Assembly (NCBI GenBank): GCA_001189155.1
Contig: LFCP01000005.1
Location: 1-38,608 of the forward strand
Origin: Parcubacteria bacterium C7867-006
GTDB taxonomy: Bacteria > Patescibacteriota > Minisyncoccia > Phycocordibacterales > DATDWN01
Length of the DNA: 38,608 nt
Direction of reading: 5' to 3'
Shown here piece after piece: positions 27,855-37,715 of this stretch. The notes below the pieces were generated by a model. That model ran no database searches. It had not been told where the DNA came from and worked only from the letters and a program-made list of their open reading frames with translations. Position 1 is the stretch's first letter, and each line of letters opens with the position of its first letter. The translations under genes and the position numbers were made by a program.

Positions 27855-29288
27855 TTAAAATTCTTTCTCTTCACCTACAGAATCCATATTATATTTAACA
27901 CCATCTATTATACTTTTTGCAGCCAACATTCCCATCTCTAAAGAATGGTCCTGATTATTATATCTAAACCGTCCTGGACGGCCTATATAATATAAGTTAT
28001 TGAAACCGTCTAAATAACTCTTAACTACAGATAAATATCTCTGGTAATCTAAGTCATACACTGGATAGACATTTTTCTGTCTGATTAAATAATAATTTCT
28101 AACATCATTTTTCTCAAAAAAACCAGCAGAAGACAGCTCAGAAAGTGCAATTTCAAAAATCTCATCTTTAGTGCTATTCCATATTTTATCATTCTCAAAA
28201 CAGAAAAACTCAATAAAAAGAGAAGTCTTTCCTGCTGGGCTCATTTCCTTTGAGAAATTTTTCATCTCACTTACTCTCGCAACTTTATTTTCTTGTCTTG
28301 GGAAATAAACCCATTGATCGGGAGTTAGAGATTCTTTATTTAAAGTTATAAACAAATAAACCTGGCTTCTATGTCTAAGTTTTGAAATTGACTCTTTGAC
28401 ATCTTTTGGAACTGAAGGTCCTAATATAGAGATAAATTCTGTGACAGGAACAGATTCAACTAAATTTTTACATTCTATAATAAAATCCCCTTCTTTACTC
28501 CTTAAAACAACTTCGTAAATTAAATTATCTTTATGTTTTATAGAAACTGGATATGTTTCCATAAAAAACTTGTAGTTTAATTTCTCAAGTTTATTTTTAA
28601 TTGTTTCATATATAAGACCAGTTCCCTTTGCTGGATAGAAAAATTCATCAACTAAACTTTTCGGAGTGCTGTTTTTATTTTTAGAAAATATTTTTGAAAT
28701 AAAATTTTTCAAAACACTGGTAACATTTAGACCTTTTATTCTCTGCACAGCCCATTCAGCATGAATCTCGTTAGAAGGAATTCCCCAGATTTTTTCAGTG
28801 TAATTTATGATATTAAAATCAGCCAAAGATTTACCGAAATTAGCCACAGCATAATCCTCAAAAGTCCTGATTTCCTTACCAAACACCCCGTAGACCACTT
28901 TTGCCCACAAGTAGTCTAAAAGCATCCTAGAAGCCATTATAGGGCCAATATTGACCAAAGCCTGGACTGGATTAACTGGATAGTCGTAGAACTTACCGTC
29001 TATAAACTGCCTAGTTTGGCGCCTTACCTTTATCCAGTCCTCTCCTATGAGTCCCTCAATAAAAGAGTAGAGGTTTTGATTTTTGGAGAAAAATCTATGA
29101 GGTCCATTATCTGTATAAAAAACTAGACCGTCTGTTTCTTTAAAAGTATATGTTTTAGCCAATCCTCCTACTTGTGAAGATTTTTCAATGACAATAAAAT
29201 CTTTACCAGCTTTAGATAATTCCATTGCACAGGCAAGACCAGCTGGTCCAGCACCGATTATAAGTGTCTCGGTTTTTATTTTGTTCAT
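27855..29288 (-). CDS. FAD-dependent NAD(P)-binding oxidoreductase (UDP-galactopyranose mutase/amine-oxidase-like)
   Basis: TLIIGAGPAGLACAMELSKAGKDFIVIEKSSQVGGLAKTY, DNGPHRFFSKN. Confidence 0.85.
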   Translation of the reverse strand: MNKIKTETLIIGAGPAGLACAMELSKAGKDFIVIEKSSQVGGLAKTYTFKETDGLVFYTDNGPHRFFSKNQNLYSFIEGLIGEDWIKVRRQTRQFIDGKFYDYPVNPVQALVNIGPIMASRMLLDYLWAKVVYGVFGKEIRTFEDYAVANFGKSLADFNIINYTEKIWGIPSNEIHAEWAVQRIKGLNVTSVLKNFISKIFSKNKNSTPKSLVDEFFYPAKGTGLIYETIKNKLEKLNYKFFMETYPVSIKHKDNLIYEVVLRSKEGDFIIECKNLVESVPVTEFISILGPSVPKDVKESISKLRHRSQVYLFITLNKESLTPDQWVYFPRQENKVARVSEMKNFSKEMSPAGKTSLFIEFFCFENDKIWNSTKDEIFEIALSELSSAGFFEKNDVRNYYLIRQKNVYPVYDLDYQRYLSVVKSYLDGFNNLYYIGRPGRFRYNNQDHSLEMGMLAAKSIIDGVKYNMDSVGEEKEF

Positions 29289-29325
29289 TATATTTTATGA
29301 AAGAATTATATCAGATATTCTATCC

Positions 29326-30345
29326 CTATTTAATCCGATCCGCTTCTACCATAATTTTTACAAGCTCTTTAAATGAAGTTTTAGGTTTCCAACCCAAAAC
29401 TTTTTCAGCTTTTGACGAATCCCCACAAAGATAATTCACTTCATTTGGTCTAAAATACCCCGGATCAATTTCCACAATAACCTTTCCAGTTTTTTTATCA
29501 ACTCCTTTTTCTTTTAAACCTTTACCTTTCCATACAATATTTATATCTAAAACTTTACAAGCTTCTTCAACCAACTCTCTGATAGAGTGGGTCTTACCAG
29601 TAGATATAACGAAATCTTCTGGCTTTTTTTGTTGAAGCATTTTCCACGCAGCTTCCATATATTCAGGAGCATAACCCCAATCTCTATGAGCATCCAGATT
29701 CCCCAACAATATTTTATCCCTTTTACCAGCTTTTATTTCATTTAAACCAATAGTTACTTTTCTTGTAACAAAATTATCACTTCTTCTAGGACTCTCGTGA
29801 TTGAACAAAATGCCATTTACAATAAACATACCGTAACTTTCTCTGTATATTCTAGCTATCTCATAGCCGTAAAGTTTTGCTACACCATAAGGACTTTTTG
29901 GTTTAAAATGAGTTTTTTCATTTTGAGGAGCTTCTTTTGGGTCACCACTAAATAATTCTGATGTTGACGCTTGATAGATCTTTGTTTTTAAACCAAGGTT
30001 TTTTACAGCTTCAACCATATTCAAAACACCTATAGCATCTGATTGTGCTGTATAAAAAGGAATATCAAAAGAAACTCTAACATGTGACTGCGCAGCTAGA
30101 TTATATATTTCATCAGGTCTAACCTCTCTCAATATTCTTAAAATAGAATCAATATCGGTCATATCTCCATAATGCAGCTCGTGAGAATAAGTTTCCCGCG
30201 TATTAAATATATGTTCGATATTCTTCCTATTAAACGTACTACTTCTTCTTACCATTCCATGAACCTCGTAACCTTTTTTTATTAAAAACTCTGCTAAGTA
30301 TGATCCGTCCTGACCAGTAATACCTGTGATAAGGGCTTTTTTCAT
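29326..30345 (-). CDS. gmd: GDP-mannose 4,6-dehydratase
   Basis: [80 protein letters not shown]. Confidence 0.95.
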   Translation of the reverse strand: MKKALITGITGQDGSYLAEFLIKKGYEVHGMVRRSSTFNRKNIEHIFNTRETYSHELHYGDMTDIDSILRILREVRPDEIYNLAAQSHVRVSFDIPFYTAQSDAIGVLNMVEAVKNLGLKTKIYQASTSELFSGDPKEAPQNEKTHFKPKSPYGVAKLYGYEIARIYRESYGMFIVNGILFNHESPRRSDNFVTRKVTIGLNEIKAGKRDKILLGNLDAHRDWGYAPEYMEAAWKMLQQKKPEDFVISTGKTHSIRELVEEACKVLDINIVWKGKGLKEKGVDKKTGKVIVEIDPGYFRPNEVNYLCGDSSKAEKVLGWKPKTSFKELVKIMVEADRIK

Positions 30346-30408
30346 ATAAATCTAATTAATATAATGTAGATACCATTCTAGCCCAACTAATACCTTTAGT
30401 CTATTTGA

Positions 30409-31116
30409 CTATTTATTATAATTTAATCTAACTCTTACCACAGAAGTAAAAGCTTCTTTCACCTCCTTAAGTGAAAAATTTGACACCCCTCTACTTCGAT
30501 TCCTAAAAACTGTCGGAATTTCTACAAACTTTACACCTTTTTTAAATAACTGATATGAGATTTCAGACAAAACTATATACCCTATTCCTTTTATTTTTGA
30601 CATATCAAGTTTTTCCAGAGCAGCTCGACCATAAACCCTATAACCATTTGTGTAATCCTTTATTCCTATTCCTAAAATTATATTTGCGTAAAAATTAGCT
30701 AATTTATGAAATATAATTCTATTCATTGGCCACCCAACTATTCTACTGTCTTTCAAATCACGCGAACCTATAACCAGAGTATTATCTCCTGAAACTGCAA
30801 CTAATGATGAGAACTCGTGAGGATTATGGGATGAATCTGCATCCATTTCTGCTATTAATTTATAGTCTCTAGCCAAAGCAAATTTAAACCCTTCCAAAAC
30901 AGCGGTGCCTCTTCCGCCTTTTCCATTTCTTTTTATTAAATGAAGTCGAGGTTCATTAACCTGTCTTTGTTTAACTAAATCAGATGTATTATCTATACTA
31001 TCATCAACAACGAGAACATCCGTATTTTCATTTTCTTTAAGAAGAATATCTACCAGCCTAATAATATTCTCGCTCTCATTGTAACAGGGGATAATTATCA
31101 GTGTTTTTGGTCTCAT
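30409..31116 (-). CDS. Glycosyltransferase family 2 (polyprenyl-phosphate mannosyltransferase-like)
   Basis: LIIIPCYNESENI, VLVVDDSIDNT, AEMDADSSHNP. Confidence 0.9.
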   Translation of the reverse strand: MRPKTLIIIPCYNESENIIRLVDILLKENENTDVLVVDDSIDNTSDLVKQRQVNEPRLHLIKRNGKGGRGTAVLEGFKFALARDYKLIAEMDADSSHNPHEFSSLVAVSGDNTLVIGSRDLKDSRIVGWPMNRIIFHKLANFYANIILGIGIKDYTNGYRVYGRAALEKLDMSKIKGIGYIVLSEISYQLFKKGVKFVEIPTVFRNRSRGVSNFSLKEVKEAFTSVVRVRLNYNK

Positions 31117-31117
31117 A

Positions 31118-31981
31118 TTATTTTATAGATTTGTAATACTCAATAGTCTTTTTTAAACCGTTTTCAAAATCAATTTTTGGAGAAGTTGGATTGTTAAAAT
31201 CAAAAAGTTTTGTAGGTTTATCTGGTTTTGTTGGATCATTGATTATTCCAACACCTTTATTTGATAACCTTATAATTTTGGAGGTAATATCATTAATAGT
31301 CAATACTTCTTCATTGCCGACAATAAAAAAGTTATCTTTTAGATTACTGACTTCGATTAAACTAGAGACTAAATCATCAATATAGACAAACTGCATTTGT
31401 CGTTTGCCAGTTCCCCATACAGATATATCTCCACTACTATTAAATACTTTATTAATCATAGATGGTATAAAGTTTGCAGTTTCTGGATTAAAATTATCTC
31501 CTGGGCCATATATCCCAGCGCTTCTTACAATTTTTATATCAACACCAAACTGTTTTGTGAAAGATTTCAGAATTAACTCATTTATGTATTTACCAACAAC
31601 ATAACCATCTTCTTCTCCATCTTTATATAAACCAACGTTTGTGGAACTTAAATAAATAATCTGTTTTACAGATGAACCCTTAACCGCCTCAAGAAAAGAG
31701 ATTACTGGTTTAACATTCCCCACAACAAAATCGTTTGGATTTTTTGTGTGAAAAGCTATATTTTCTTTATAACCAGCTAGATAATAAACTATATCAATAT
31801 TTTTAACTATATTTTTACAAAAACCCTCATCAGAAAGATCTCCATAATAAACGTGCGCACCAGAATACTTAAAACCACTATCTCTTGAAACCAAAAATAA
31901 ATTATTAGTTATTAGCTTTTCAACTAAGGATTTTCCAACAAAACCGTTAGCCCCAGTGATTAAAATGTTTAACTTTTCCAT
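31118..31981 (-). CDS. NAD-dependent epimerase/reductase (SDR)
   Basis: ILITGANGFVGKSLVEKL, SAGIYGPGDNF, QFVYIDDLV. Confidence 0.88.
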   Translation of the reverse strand: MEKLNILITGANGFVGKSLVEKLITNNLFLVSRDSGFKYSGAHVYYGDLSDEGFCKNIVKNIDIVYYLAGYKENIAFHTKNPNDFVVGNVKPVISFLEAVKGSSVKQIIYLSSTNVGLYKDGEEDGYVVGKYINELILKSFTKQFGVDIKIVRSAGIYGPGDNFNPETANFIPSMINKVFNSSGDISVWGTGKRQMQFVYIDDLVSSLIEVSNLKDNFFIVGNEEVLTINDITSKIIRLSNKGVGIINDPTKPDKPTKLFDFNNPTSPKIDFENGLKKTIEYYKSIK

Positions 31982-31985
31982 AAAG

Positions 31986-33149
31986 TTATGAAAATGTCTT
32001 TACCAAAATTTGGATTTCTTTTTCTGTAAGATCTGGATTATTCCCAAAATAAAAACCATTATTATGAACCATCTCTGCATTTTTTAATAAAAACTTTTTA
32101 CTAACATATTTACCGAAAAAAGCCTGATTATTTATGCTTCCTGCAACAATAGGGCGAATTTCCACTTCTGCTTTTTTTGCTAATTCAATATAATTGTCTC
32201 TGGTTTTTTTATCTTTACAAATAAGAGGAAAAGCGAAATTTGAAATTTTTGTTAGTTTTGAGGTATCCATTTTTATAAAATCAGAGTTTAAATATATTTT
32301 CTCAAATTTCTTATAATTAGTCTCTCTCTTACTAACCATAGCATCAAGATATTTTAATTGATCTGAACCGAGAAAACCCTGGATTTCAGTGGGGCGAAAG
32401 TTATAACCAATATCATAGAAAGTGTACTTTCCATAAAAATCATCAACTTTGTATTTTTTTCTGAGAGCTGATTGTTCATCCAAAGTAAGATGTCTGTCCC
32501 AACCGTGAGAACGCACGATTCTAAGCATAGTGTCTATCTCTTTGTCATCCGTACAAACCATACCACCTTCAATAGTAGAAAGATGATGTCCAACATAAAA
32601 AGAAAAAGTTGAAGCTAAACTAAAATTACCTAATTTCTCCCCTTTATATTCAGTACCAAGTGATTCACAGTTATCTTCAATCAAAAGTATTTTTTTTGAT
32701 ATACAGAATTTTCTTATATTATCTATATCATCAGAAAAACCAAGCAAGTTAGTGATAAAAAGACATTTAAATTTATGTTTATTGTAAGACTCTATCACTT
32801 TTTTAGATGAAATATTTAAAGTATCAGTCTCAATATCAATAGGAATGGGCTTTAGATTCATCGTTATGATAGGCATAACATTTGTTGCCCAAGTTAATGC
32901 TGAGAACCCCACACTATCTCCTGGTTTTATTTTTCCTAAATTTACAAGAACCTGTACCAAGGCAAGATTGGCAGAGCTACCACTATTAAACATCACTGAA
33001 TATTTCCTACCCTGCCATTTTGAAAAATCATTTTCAAACTGGCTAACATTTTTACCGATAGACATCTGCTCGGTTTTCATAATGAAATTACAAAGTTTTT
33101 TCTTTGTTATTTTTTCATTATAGAATGTAGATTTAATTAGCTTAATCAT
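31986..33149 (-). CDS. DegT-fold PLP enzyme with catalytic Lys replaced by His (ColD/RfbH-type 3-dehydratase-like)
   Basis: FNSGSSANLALVQVL, LLIEDNCESLGTEYKGE, FSFYVGHHLSTIEGGMV vs FSFYSNKIITTGEGGMV in 22432..23553. Confidence 0.8.
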   Translation of the reverse strand: MIKLIKSTFYNEKITKKKLCNFIMKTEQMSIGKNVSQFENDFSKWQGRKYSVMFNSGSSANLALVQVLVNLGKIKPGDSVGFSALTWATNVMPIITMNLKPIPIDIETDTLNISSKKVIESYNKHKFKCLFITNLLGFSDDIDNIRKFCISKKILLIEDNCESLGTEYKGEKLGNFSLASTFSFYVGHHLSTIEGGMVCTDDKEIDTMLRIVRSHGWDRHLTLDEQSALRKKYKVDDFYGKYTFYDIGYNFRPTEIQGFLGSDQLKYLDAMVSKRETNYKKFEKIYLNSDFIKMDTSKLTKISNFAFPLICKDKKTRDNYIELAKKAEVEIRPIVAGSINNQAFFGKYVSKKFLLKNAEMVHNNGFYFGNNPDLTEKEIQILVKTFS

Positions 33150-34603
33150 ATTTTACATTTAGTCGTTTTTTCTAAAAAATAATACTGGCTCAATGGTCTT
33201 TCTGTATAACAAGATAATGCAACATTACCACGCTGGCTCTTGTCAGTCAAAATAAAGTCTGGGCCAGGTTTAGACAAAGATTTTTCGTCTCCTACAACTA
33301 AAAAATCATCCATTTGTAGATATTGAAAGTAATTATCCGATTTAAGGAAGACAATAGTCTCAATAGAATTGTAGAATAGAACACTTTTATTAACTGAAAT
33401 ATTTCCTAAAACAGAAGCTAATTCTGAATTTCTAGTCCTATTAACAACAAAAGAAACATCTGAAAGAAATACAAGATAATAAAATTGAAATACCACCAAT
33501 GCAATAGGAATTATCGCTAGGAGATTTATCAATATTCTATTTTTAAAAAACTTAACTAGCGATAAAACGGATCCAATAAAAACAATGTAAAGTAAAGTGT
33601 TGGCTGGAAAAAAATATCTGTACCATCCCGTACCATTCAAATATCCTGCCCAGTTCAAGAAAATAAATGAGAAGATAATAAACTCAGAGATTGTAACTAC
33701 ATTATCTTTTTGTTTATAAAATCTAATGTAGATAGAAGATAAAACAAAAAATGAGATGAATGAAAACAATATAGGTGTAGACTCTGTAAAAAATCTTTTA
33801 AAATTATTCCAAATAATAATAGATTTTGATAAATCCGAACTATGATTACCAGCAAAATATAAATAAGAACCAACCATTCCAGACATTAATTTAATCGTCG
33901 GAAAATGCATAAAAAACCAAAGTAAGATTGGAATACAGAAACCTAAAGAAAAATACAAAATAGTTTTATTATTAATTTTTTTATACCAAATAACTAGTGC
34001 AATAATCAAAGAAACTGAAATAAAAGTTAAATAAATAGCCTTAGTCGCACAAGATAAACCAAATGCTAACCCCGAAAGAAGTGAAAATTTAGTACTATTG
34101 TAATTTTTCTCTTCTAAAATAAGTAAAAAATATGAACCAAGCACTAGAAAAAATAAACCAGGGACCTCTCCCTGGACAGGTCGTCCATTACCGTATAAAG
34201 GAGCAAAAGATAGCAAAAGGAGAGTTGAAAGAAAAGCTGGGTAATCTCCATATCTTTTTCTTACAAAAAGATATGATGCAAACAAAAAAAGCAGTACATA
34301 AATAACCATAGGTAACCTAGCCTGCCATATACCTACCCCAAATAATTTAAAACTCAACGCCACCGGAAATAGCACTGGGTAACTTGAAGAAAGAACCCAT
34401 CCTTTTACTTCAGACACATTTCCAGGAGAGGTTTGAATACCAATTACCCCATTATCCTCTAAGTTTCTAGCTATATTAGTAAAAACTCCTTCATCAACCC
34501 AAACCTTCGGAGTACTAGTGAATCTAAATAATGCTAGAAAAAACGAAAGAAAAACTAGAAAATAGATAGCGAACTTTCTATTTTTTATAAATATATTTTC
34601 CAT
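33146..34603 (-). CDS. GT39/ArnT-like GT-C glycosyltransferase
   Basis: STPKVWVDEGVFTNIARNL acidic motif after TM1; polytopic. Confidence 0.8.
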   Translation of the reverse strand: MENIFIKNRKFAIYFLVFLSFFLALFRFTSTPKVWVDEGVFTNIARNLEDNGVIGIQTSPGNVSEVKGWVLSSSYPVLFPVALSFKLFGVGIWQARLPMVIYVLLFLFASYLFVRKRYGDYPAFLSTLLLLSFAPLYGNGRPVQGEVPGLFFLVLGSYFLLILEEKNYNSTKFSLLSGLAFGLSCATKAIYLTFISVSLIIALVIWYKKINNKTILYFSLGFCIPILLWFFMHFPTIKLMSGMVGSYLYFAGNHSSDLSKSIIIWNNFKRFFTESTPILFSFISFFVLSSIYIRFYKQKDNVVTISEFIIFSFIFLNWAGYLNGTGWYRYFFPANTLLYIVFIGSVLSLVKFFKNRILINLLAIIPIALVVFQFYYLVFLSDVSFVVNRTRNSELASVLGNISVNKSVLFYNSIETIVFLKSDNYFQYLQMDDFLVVGDEKSLSKPGPDFILTDKSQRGNVALSCYTERPLSQYYFLEKTTKCKI

Positions 34604-34604
34604 A

Positions 34605-36293
34605 TTAAACTTTTAAGTCTGGAGCTCTTCTACAGTCATAAACTTTGGCAGAAATAGATCTGTCAATTTTTTCATAAACTATCTTGCAAGAATCAAAATA
34701 TTTTTGATAAGGACTTATTGGATCAATTCTTGGAATATCTAATACAAAATAGTGTTCTTTATACTTATTTAAATTAGCCACCTTATCATTTAAATCAAAT
34801 TTAGGATCTATATATAATCTTTTTCGATACTTACCAATCCACTGAAGTTCAAAACCTGCATTATCATTATATGTCGTAACCATTTTGATATCTGGATTAT
34901 TTTTTATATATTCCATGGATGAAGCGATCAATCTTGGAGCAGAACCGTTGTAGAAACCGAACAAATATTCCTCTATAAACATCCCGTTATAAACAATGCC
35001 TAAAGGAATTAAGAACAAAATAAATCTCTTTTTATTTTGAGGTTTCCAGATAACAAAAATAACGACACAGATAAAGATAATCCAAACTAATGCCATAAAC
35101 AGAAAAGATACATAAAAACCTACTGGACCAGAACCTCCAGAAAATGGATAAAGAAAATTCCATTTCAAACTGATAATTCTTGATACCCACTCGGTTTTAG
35201 GATGAAGAGGTGGTACGTAATGAGGTAAAGATTGGACCATAATTAATATTAGTGAAACTATAGTTCCAATTAATAAAAATTCTTTAGATCTTCTATCATT
35301 AGTATCCAAAATTTTAGAAATAACAACCGATGAGAGAATTGTTAGCGGTATAACAAGTAACTGTAAATACCTATCCAATGCCCCAATAGAAAAATCAAAC
35401 AAAATAATGTAAAAAATGAATGCAAAAGAAAGGAAGAAAACGAAAATTCTATTTTTAACAAAATCTTCTTTTGTTAAAAATAATGGAACTAAAATAAGGA
35501 ATGGGGAGGAAAAAAGTGCCGCCTTTATACACTGAATAATAGTTTGAAACCATCCACGATCCCAAACTATAAAATGTTCCCAATATTTTAAGGCATATTC
35601 AAAATTAAAAAATGGAAATATAAATTTAGACAATAATAAAAGAACAAACAGTAAAACCAAACCGAGCAAACCATACCCCGTGTATTTAAACACCCTTTTC
35701 TTGTCAGTGAAAGCTTTTTTAAAAATTATGAAATCAAAAAATACAGCCAGTATTGGTAAAACACTACTAATCTTTATAAAAAATCCTCCGATAGCTCCTA
35801 TCAGAATTAAACACATCCATTTATAATTTTTATAATCAAAAGTAAAATTCGAGTTTTTCCATTTTAAATAACCTATCAAAAGAATTAGGAAGAAAAAAGG
35901 CATTACCGCACCGTCTACATCAACCATCAATGATGCGAGCAACGAGTAAAAAGATAATGTAAAAATAGTAATTGCTATATAAGCTGTTTTTTTATCATAC
36001 AAATATTTAACTAAATAAAAAAGTAGAAAGATGTTTAAAAAACCAAAAATAAAAGGAATGGTTCTAAAATTATAATCTCCAACAATTGGGCCAAGTCTTG
36101 TATAAATAAACTCTGTTAAAGGTGGATGTGGTACTGTGCCAGGAGTAATTATTTCTGGATGAGAATACAAAACCCATTTGTATTCATCTTGATGATAAGG
36201 AGAACGCAAGCCGAATAAATGTAACCCTATAAATAAGGTGATGACTGAAAACCAGATTATCCAGTCTTTCTTGCTGAGTTTAACTAAATTCAT
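34605..36293 (-). CDS. GT39-like GT-C glycosyltransferase
   Basis: LRSPYHQDEYKWVLYSHPEI acidic motif after TM1; polytopic. Confidence 0.78.
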   Translation of the reverse strand: MNLVKLSKKDWIIWFSVITLFIGLHLFGLRSPYHQDEYKWVLYSHPEIITPGTVPHPPLTEFIYTRLGPIVGDYNFRTIPFIFGFLNIFLLFYLVKYLYDKKTAYIAITIFTLSFYSLLASLMVDVDGAVMPFFFLILLIGYLKWKNSNFTFDYKNYKWMCLILIGAIGGFFIKISSVLPILAVFFDFIIFKKAFTDKKRVFKYTGYGLLGLVLLFVLLLLSKFIFPFFNFEYALKYWEHFIVWDRGWFQTIIQCIKAALFSSPFLILVPLFLTKEDFVKNRIFVFFLSFAFIFYIILFDFSIGALDRYLQLLVIPLTILSSVVISKILDTNDRRSKEFLLIGTIVSLILIMVQSLPHYVPPLHPKTEWVSRIISLKWNFLYPFSGGSGPVGFYVSFLFMALVWIIFICVVIFVIWKPQNKKRFILFLIPLGIVYNGMFIEEYLFGFYNGSAPRLIASSMEYIKNNPDIKMVTTYNDNAGFELQWIGKYRKRLYIDPKFDLNDKVANLNKYKEHYFVLDIPRIDPISPYQKYFDSCKIVYEKIDRSISAKVYDCRRAPDLKV

Positions 36294-36338
36294 AATGTAA
36301 AAATCATATTAGCATTTTAAGTAAAGCTATGGAATAAC

Positions 36339-36366
36339 TTGCTTTTTTAAAAAAATGTGATATAAT
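36339..36366 (+). promoter_or_regulatory. Sigma70-like promoter, extended -10
   Basis: TTGCTT (36339-36344), 16-nt spacer ending TGA, TATAAT (36361-36366). Confidence 0.7.
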
Positions 36367-36386
36367 CGCATGAAGAGAGGTGAGAA

Positions 36387-36962
36387 GTGCTCCGGTTTAT
36401 CCTGGATAAGATGTCTTCGAACGACAGACCACCTGAAAAGATCGATGCGATCGTTGTCATCTCATATGGGTCAACCAAAACGAGACTGACAAGAGCCTCC
36501 AGCGAAGTTGCTCTCAAGGCAGCCTCCTTGGCCAAAGAACACCCGGAATCAACGCTCTATTGGGGTTTCTTTGGAAAGAGTACTTTCCAAACAACCGAAA
36601 AGTTTCTTAAGGACAGACTCTTCAGAGGACTGAAACACATTTGCGTCGGCTCGGTAACGAGCACAACCGACGAGTGTGAAGCTATCAGCAAGTACCTCCC
36701 CAATACCACACAGAATATTGTGGTTGTTGTGGAAGGGTGTCATTCAAGGCGCTGCATGAAAGTCTGGCGGTACTTCCACCAGAACAGTTATGTATACGCC
36801 TCATCCATCAATCCAATTGATGGATCTGACCCAGGAAATCCAATGTGGACCCAGCGCCACTGGATAATCTGGCTTCCAGTAAACATTATCCTTATCCCCC
36901 TTTACTGGGGTAACGGACCACGCAGGATGGCGAAGGTAAACTTCAGCCAACCAACGTGGTAA
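36387..36962 (+). CDS. DUF218/YdcF-like protein, GC-richer standalone gene
   Basis: GTG start with AGAGAGGTGAG upstream; IDAIVVISYGSTKTRLTRASSEVALKAASLA, SVTSTTDECEAISKYLPNTTQNIVVVVEGCHSRRCMKVWRYF. Confidence 0.72.
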   Translation: MLRFILDKMSSNDRPPEKIDAIVVISYGSTKTRLTRASSEVALKAASLAKEHPESTLYWGFFGKSTFQTTEKFLKDRLFRGLKHICVGSVTSTTDECEAISKYLPNTTQNIVVVVEGCHSRRCMKVWRYFHQNSYVYASSINPIDGSDPGNPMWTQRHWIIWLPVNIILIPLYWGNGPRRMAKVNFSQPTW

Positions 36963-36967
36963 AACAA

Positions 36968-37002
36968 AGCCCGCCCTTGCAAAAGGGGCGGGCTCAGCTT
37001 TT
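36968..37002 (+). terminator. GC-rich hairpin terminator of the DUF218-like gene
   Basis: AGCCCGCCC-ttgcaaaag-GGGCGGGCT followed by cagctttt. Confidence 0.8.
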
Positions 37003-37714
37003 ATAATTTTATAAATCTATATTTAACGATCATCGGCAACATTTTGAAACCAAGTTTTGCTGCTCTCCATACACTACCAGTATAACCTGAAACACCAACT
37101 CTAGGTTTGTACATAACTGGAATTTCAATTACTCTTTTTTCCTTTCTAATAAGCCATATCATCATTTCTGGAGAAAATTTTCCATCACCGTGAGACATTG
37201 AAAAATATTTTTTTATATCCTCTAAAGATTTTCTGTCTAACAACCTATACGTACATCCTACATCTGTTAATGTTGGGCCGTTATGTAATACTTCCAATAT
37301 TTTTGCTACCGCCCAATTACCAAATCTAACAGACCACGGCATAAACGCTCCTGACCATATAGCCGCTCTAGAAGTCCTAGTACCAAGAACCACAGGAAAA
37401 TCGTCACTGTATAATAAAAATTTATGTAAGTCATTCGGCTCAAAAGTCCCATCTACCTCAGTCATAACAATCAAATCCCCTGTCGCTTCACTCAAGGCTC
37501 GCATATAAGCGTGACCGTAACCCTGTTTATTTTCTAATACACGCCTAGCCTTAGTTTTAGCAATCTCCTCTTTTGTATTTCCTAAAGCATTGTTATCTAC
37601 AGCTACTACCTCATCAACAAATCCTGTAGCAAAAAAACCATCTATAACTGCTTTTATAGAATCTGCTTCATTATATGTTCCAAAAACTACACTTACTTTT
37701 TTATTTTTATACAT
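37001..37714 (-). CDS. Glycosyltransferase family 2
   Basis: VSVVFGTYNEADSIKAVIDGFF, VVAVDNNALGNT, MTEVDGTFEPND. Confidence 0.9.
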   Translation of the reverse strand: MYKNKKVSVVFGTYNEADSIKAVIDGFFATGFVDEVVAVDNNALGNTKEEIAKTKARRVLENKQGYGHAYMRALSEATGDLIVMTEVDGTFEPNDLHKFLLYSDDFPVVLGTRTSRAAIWSGAFMPWSVRFGNWAVAKILEVLHNGPTLTDVGCTYRLLDRKSLEDIKKYFSMSHGDGKFSPEMMIWLIRKEKRVIEIPVMYKPRVGVSGYTGSVWRAAKLGFKMLPMIVKYRFIKL

Positions 37715-37715
37715 T

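Noticed and set aside
36347-36743. Minus-strand ORFs across the DUF218-like unit
   Set aside because: Antisense to a frame with promoter, SD and recognizable family motifs
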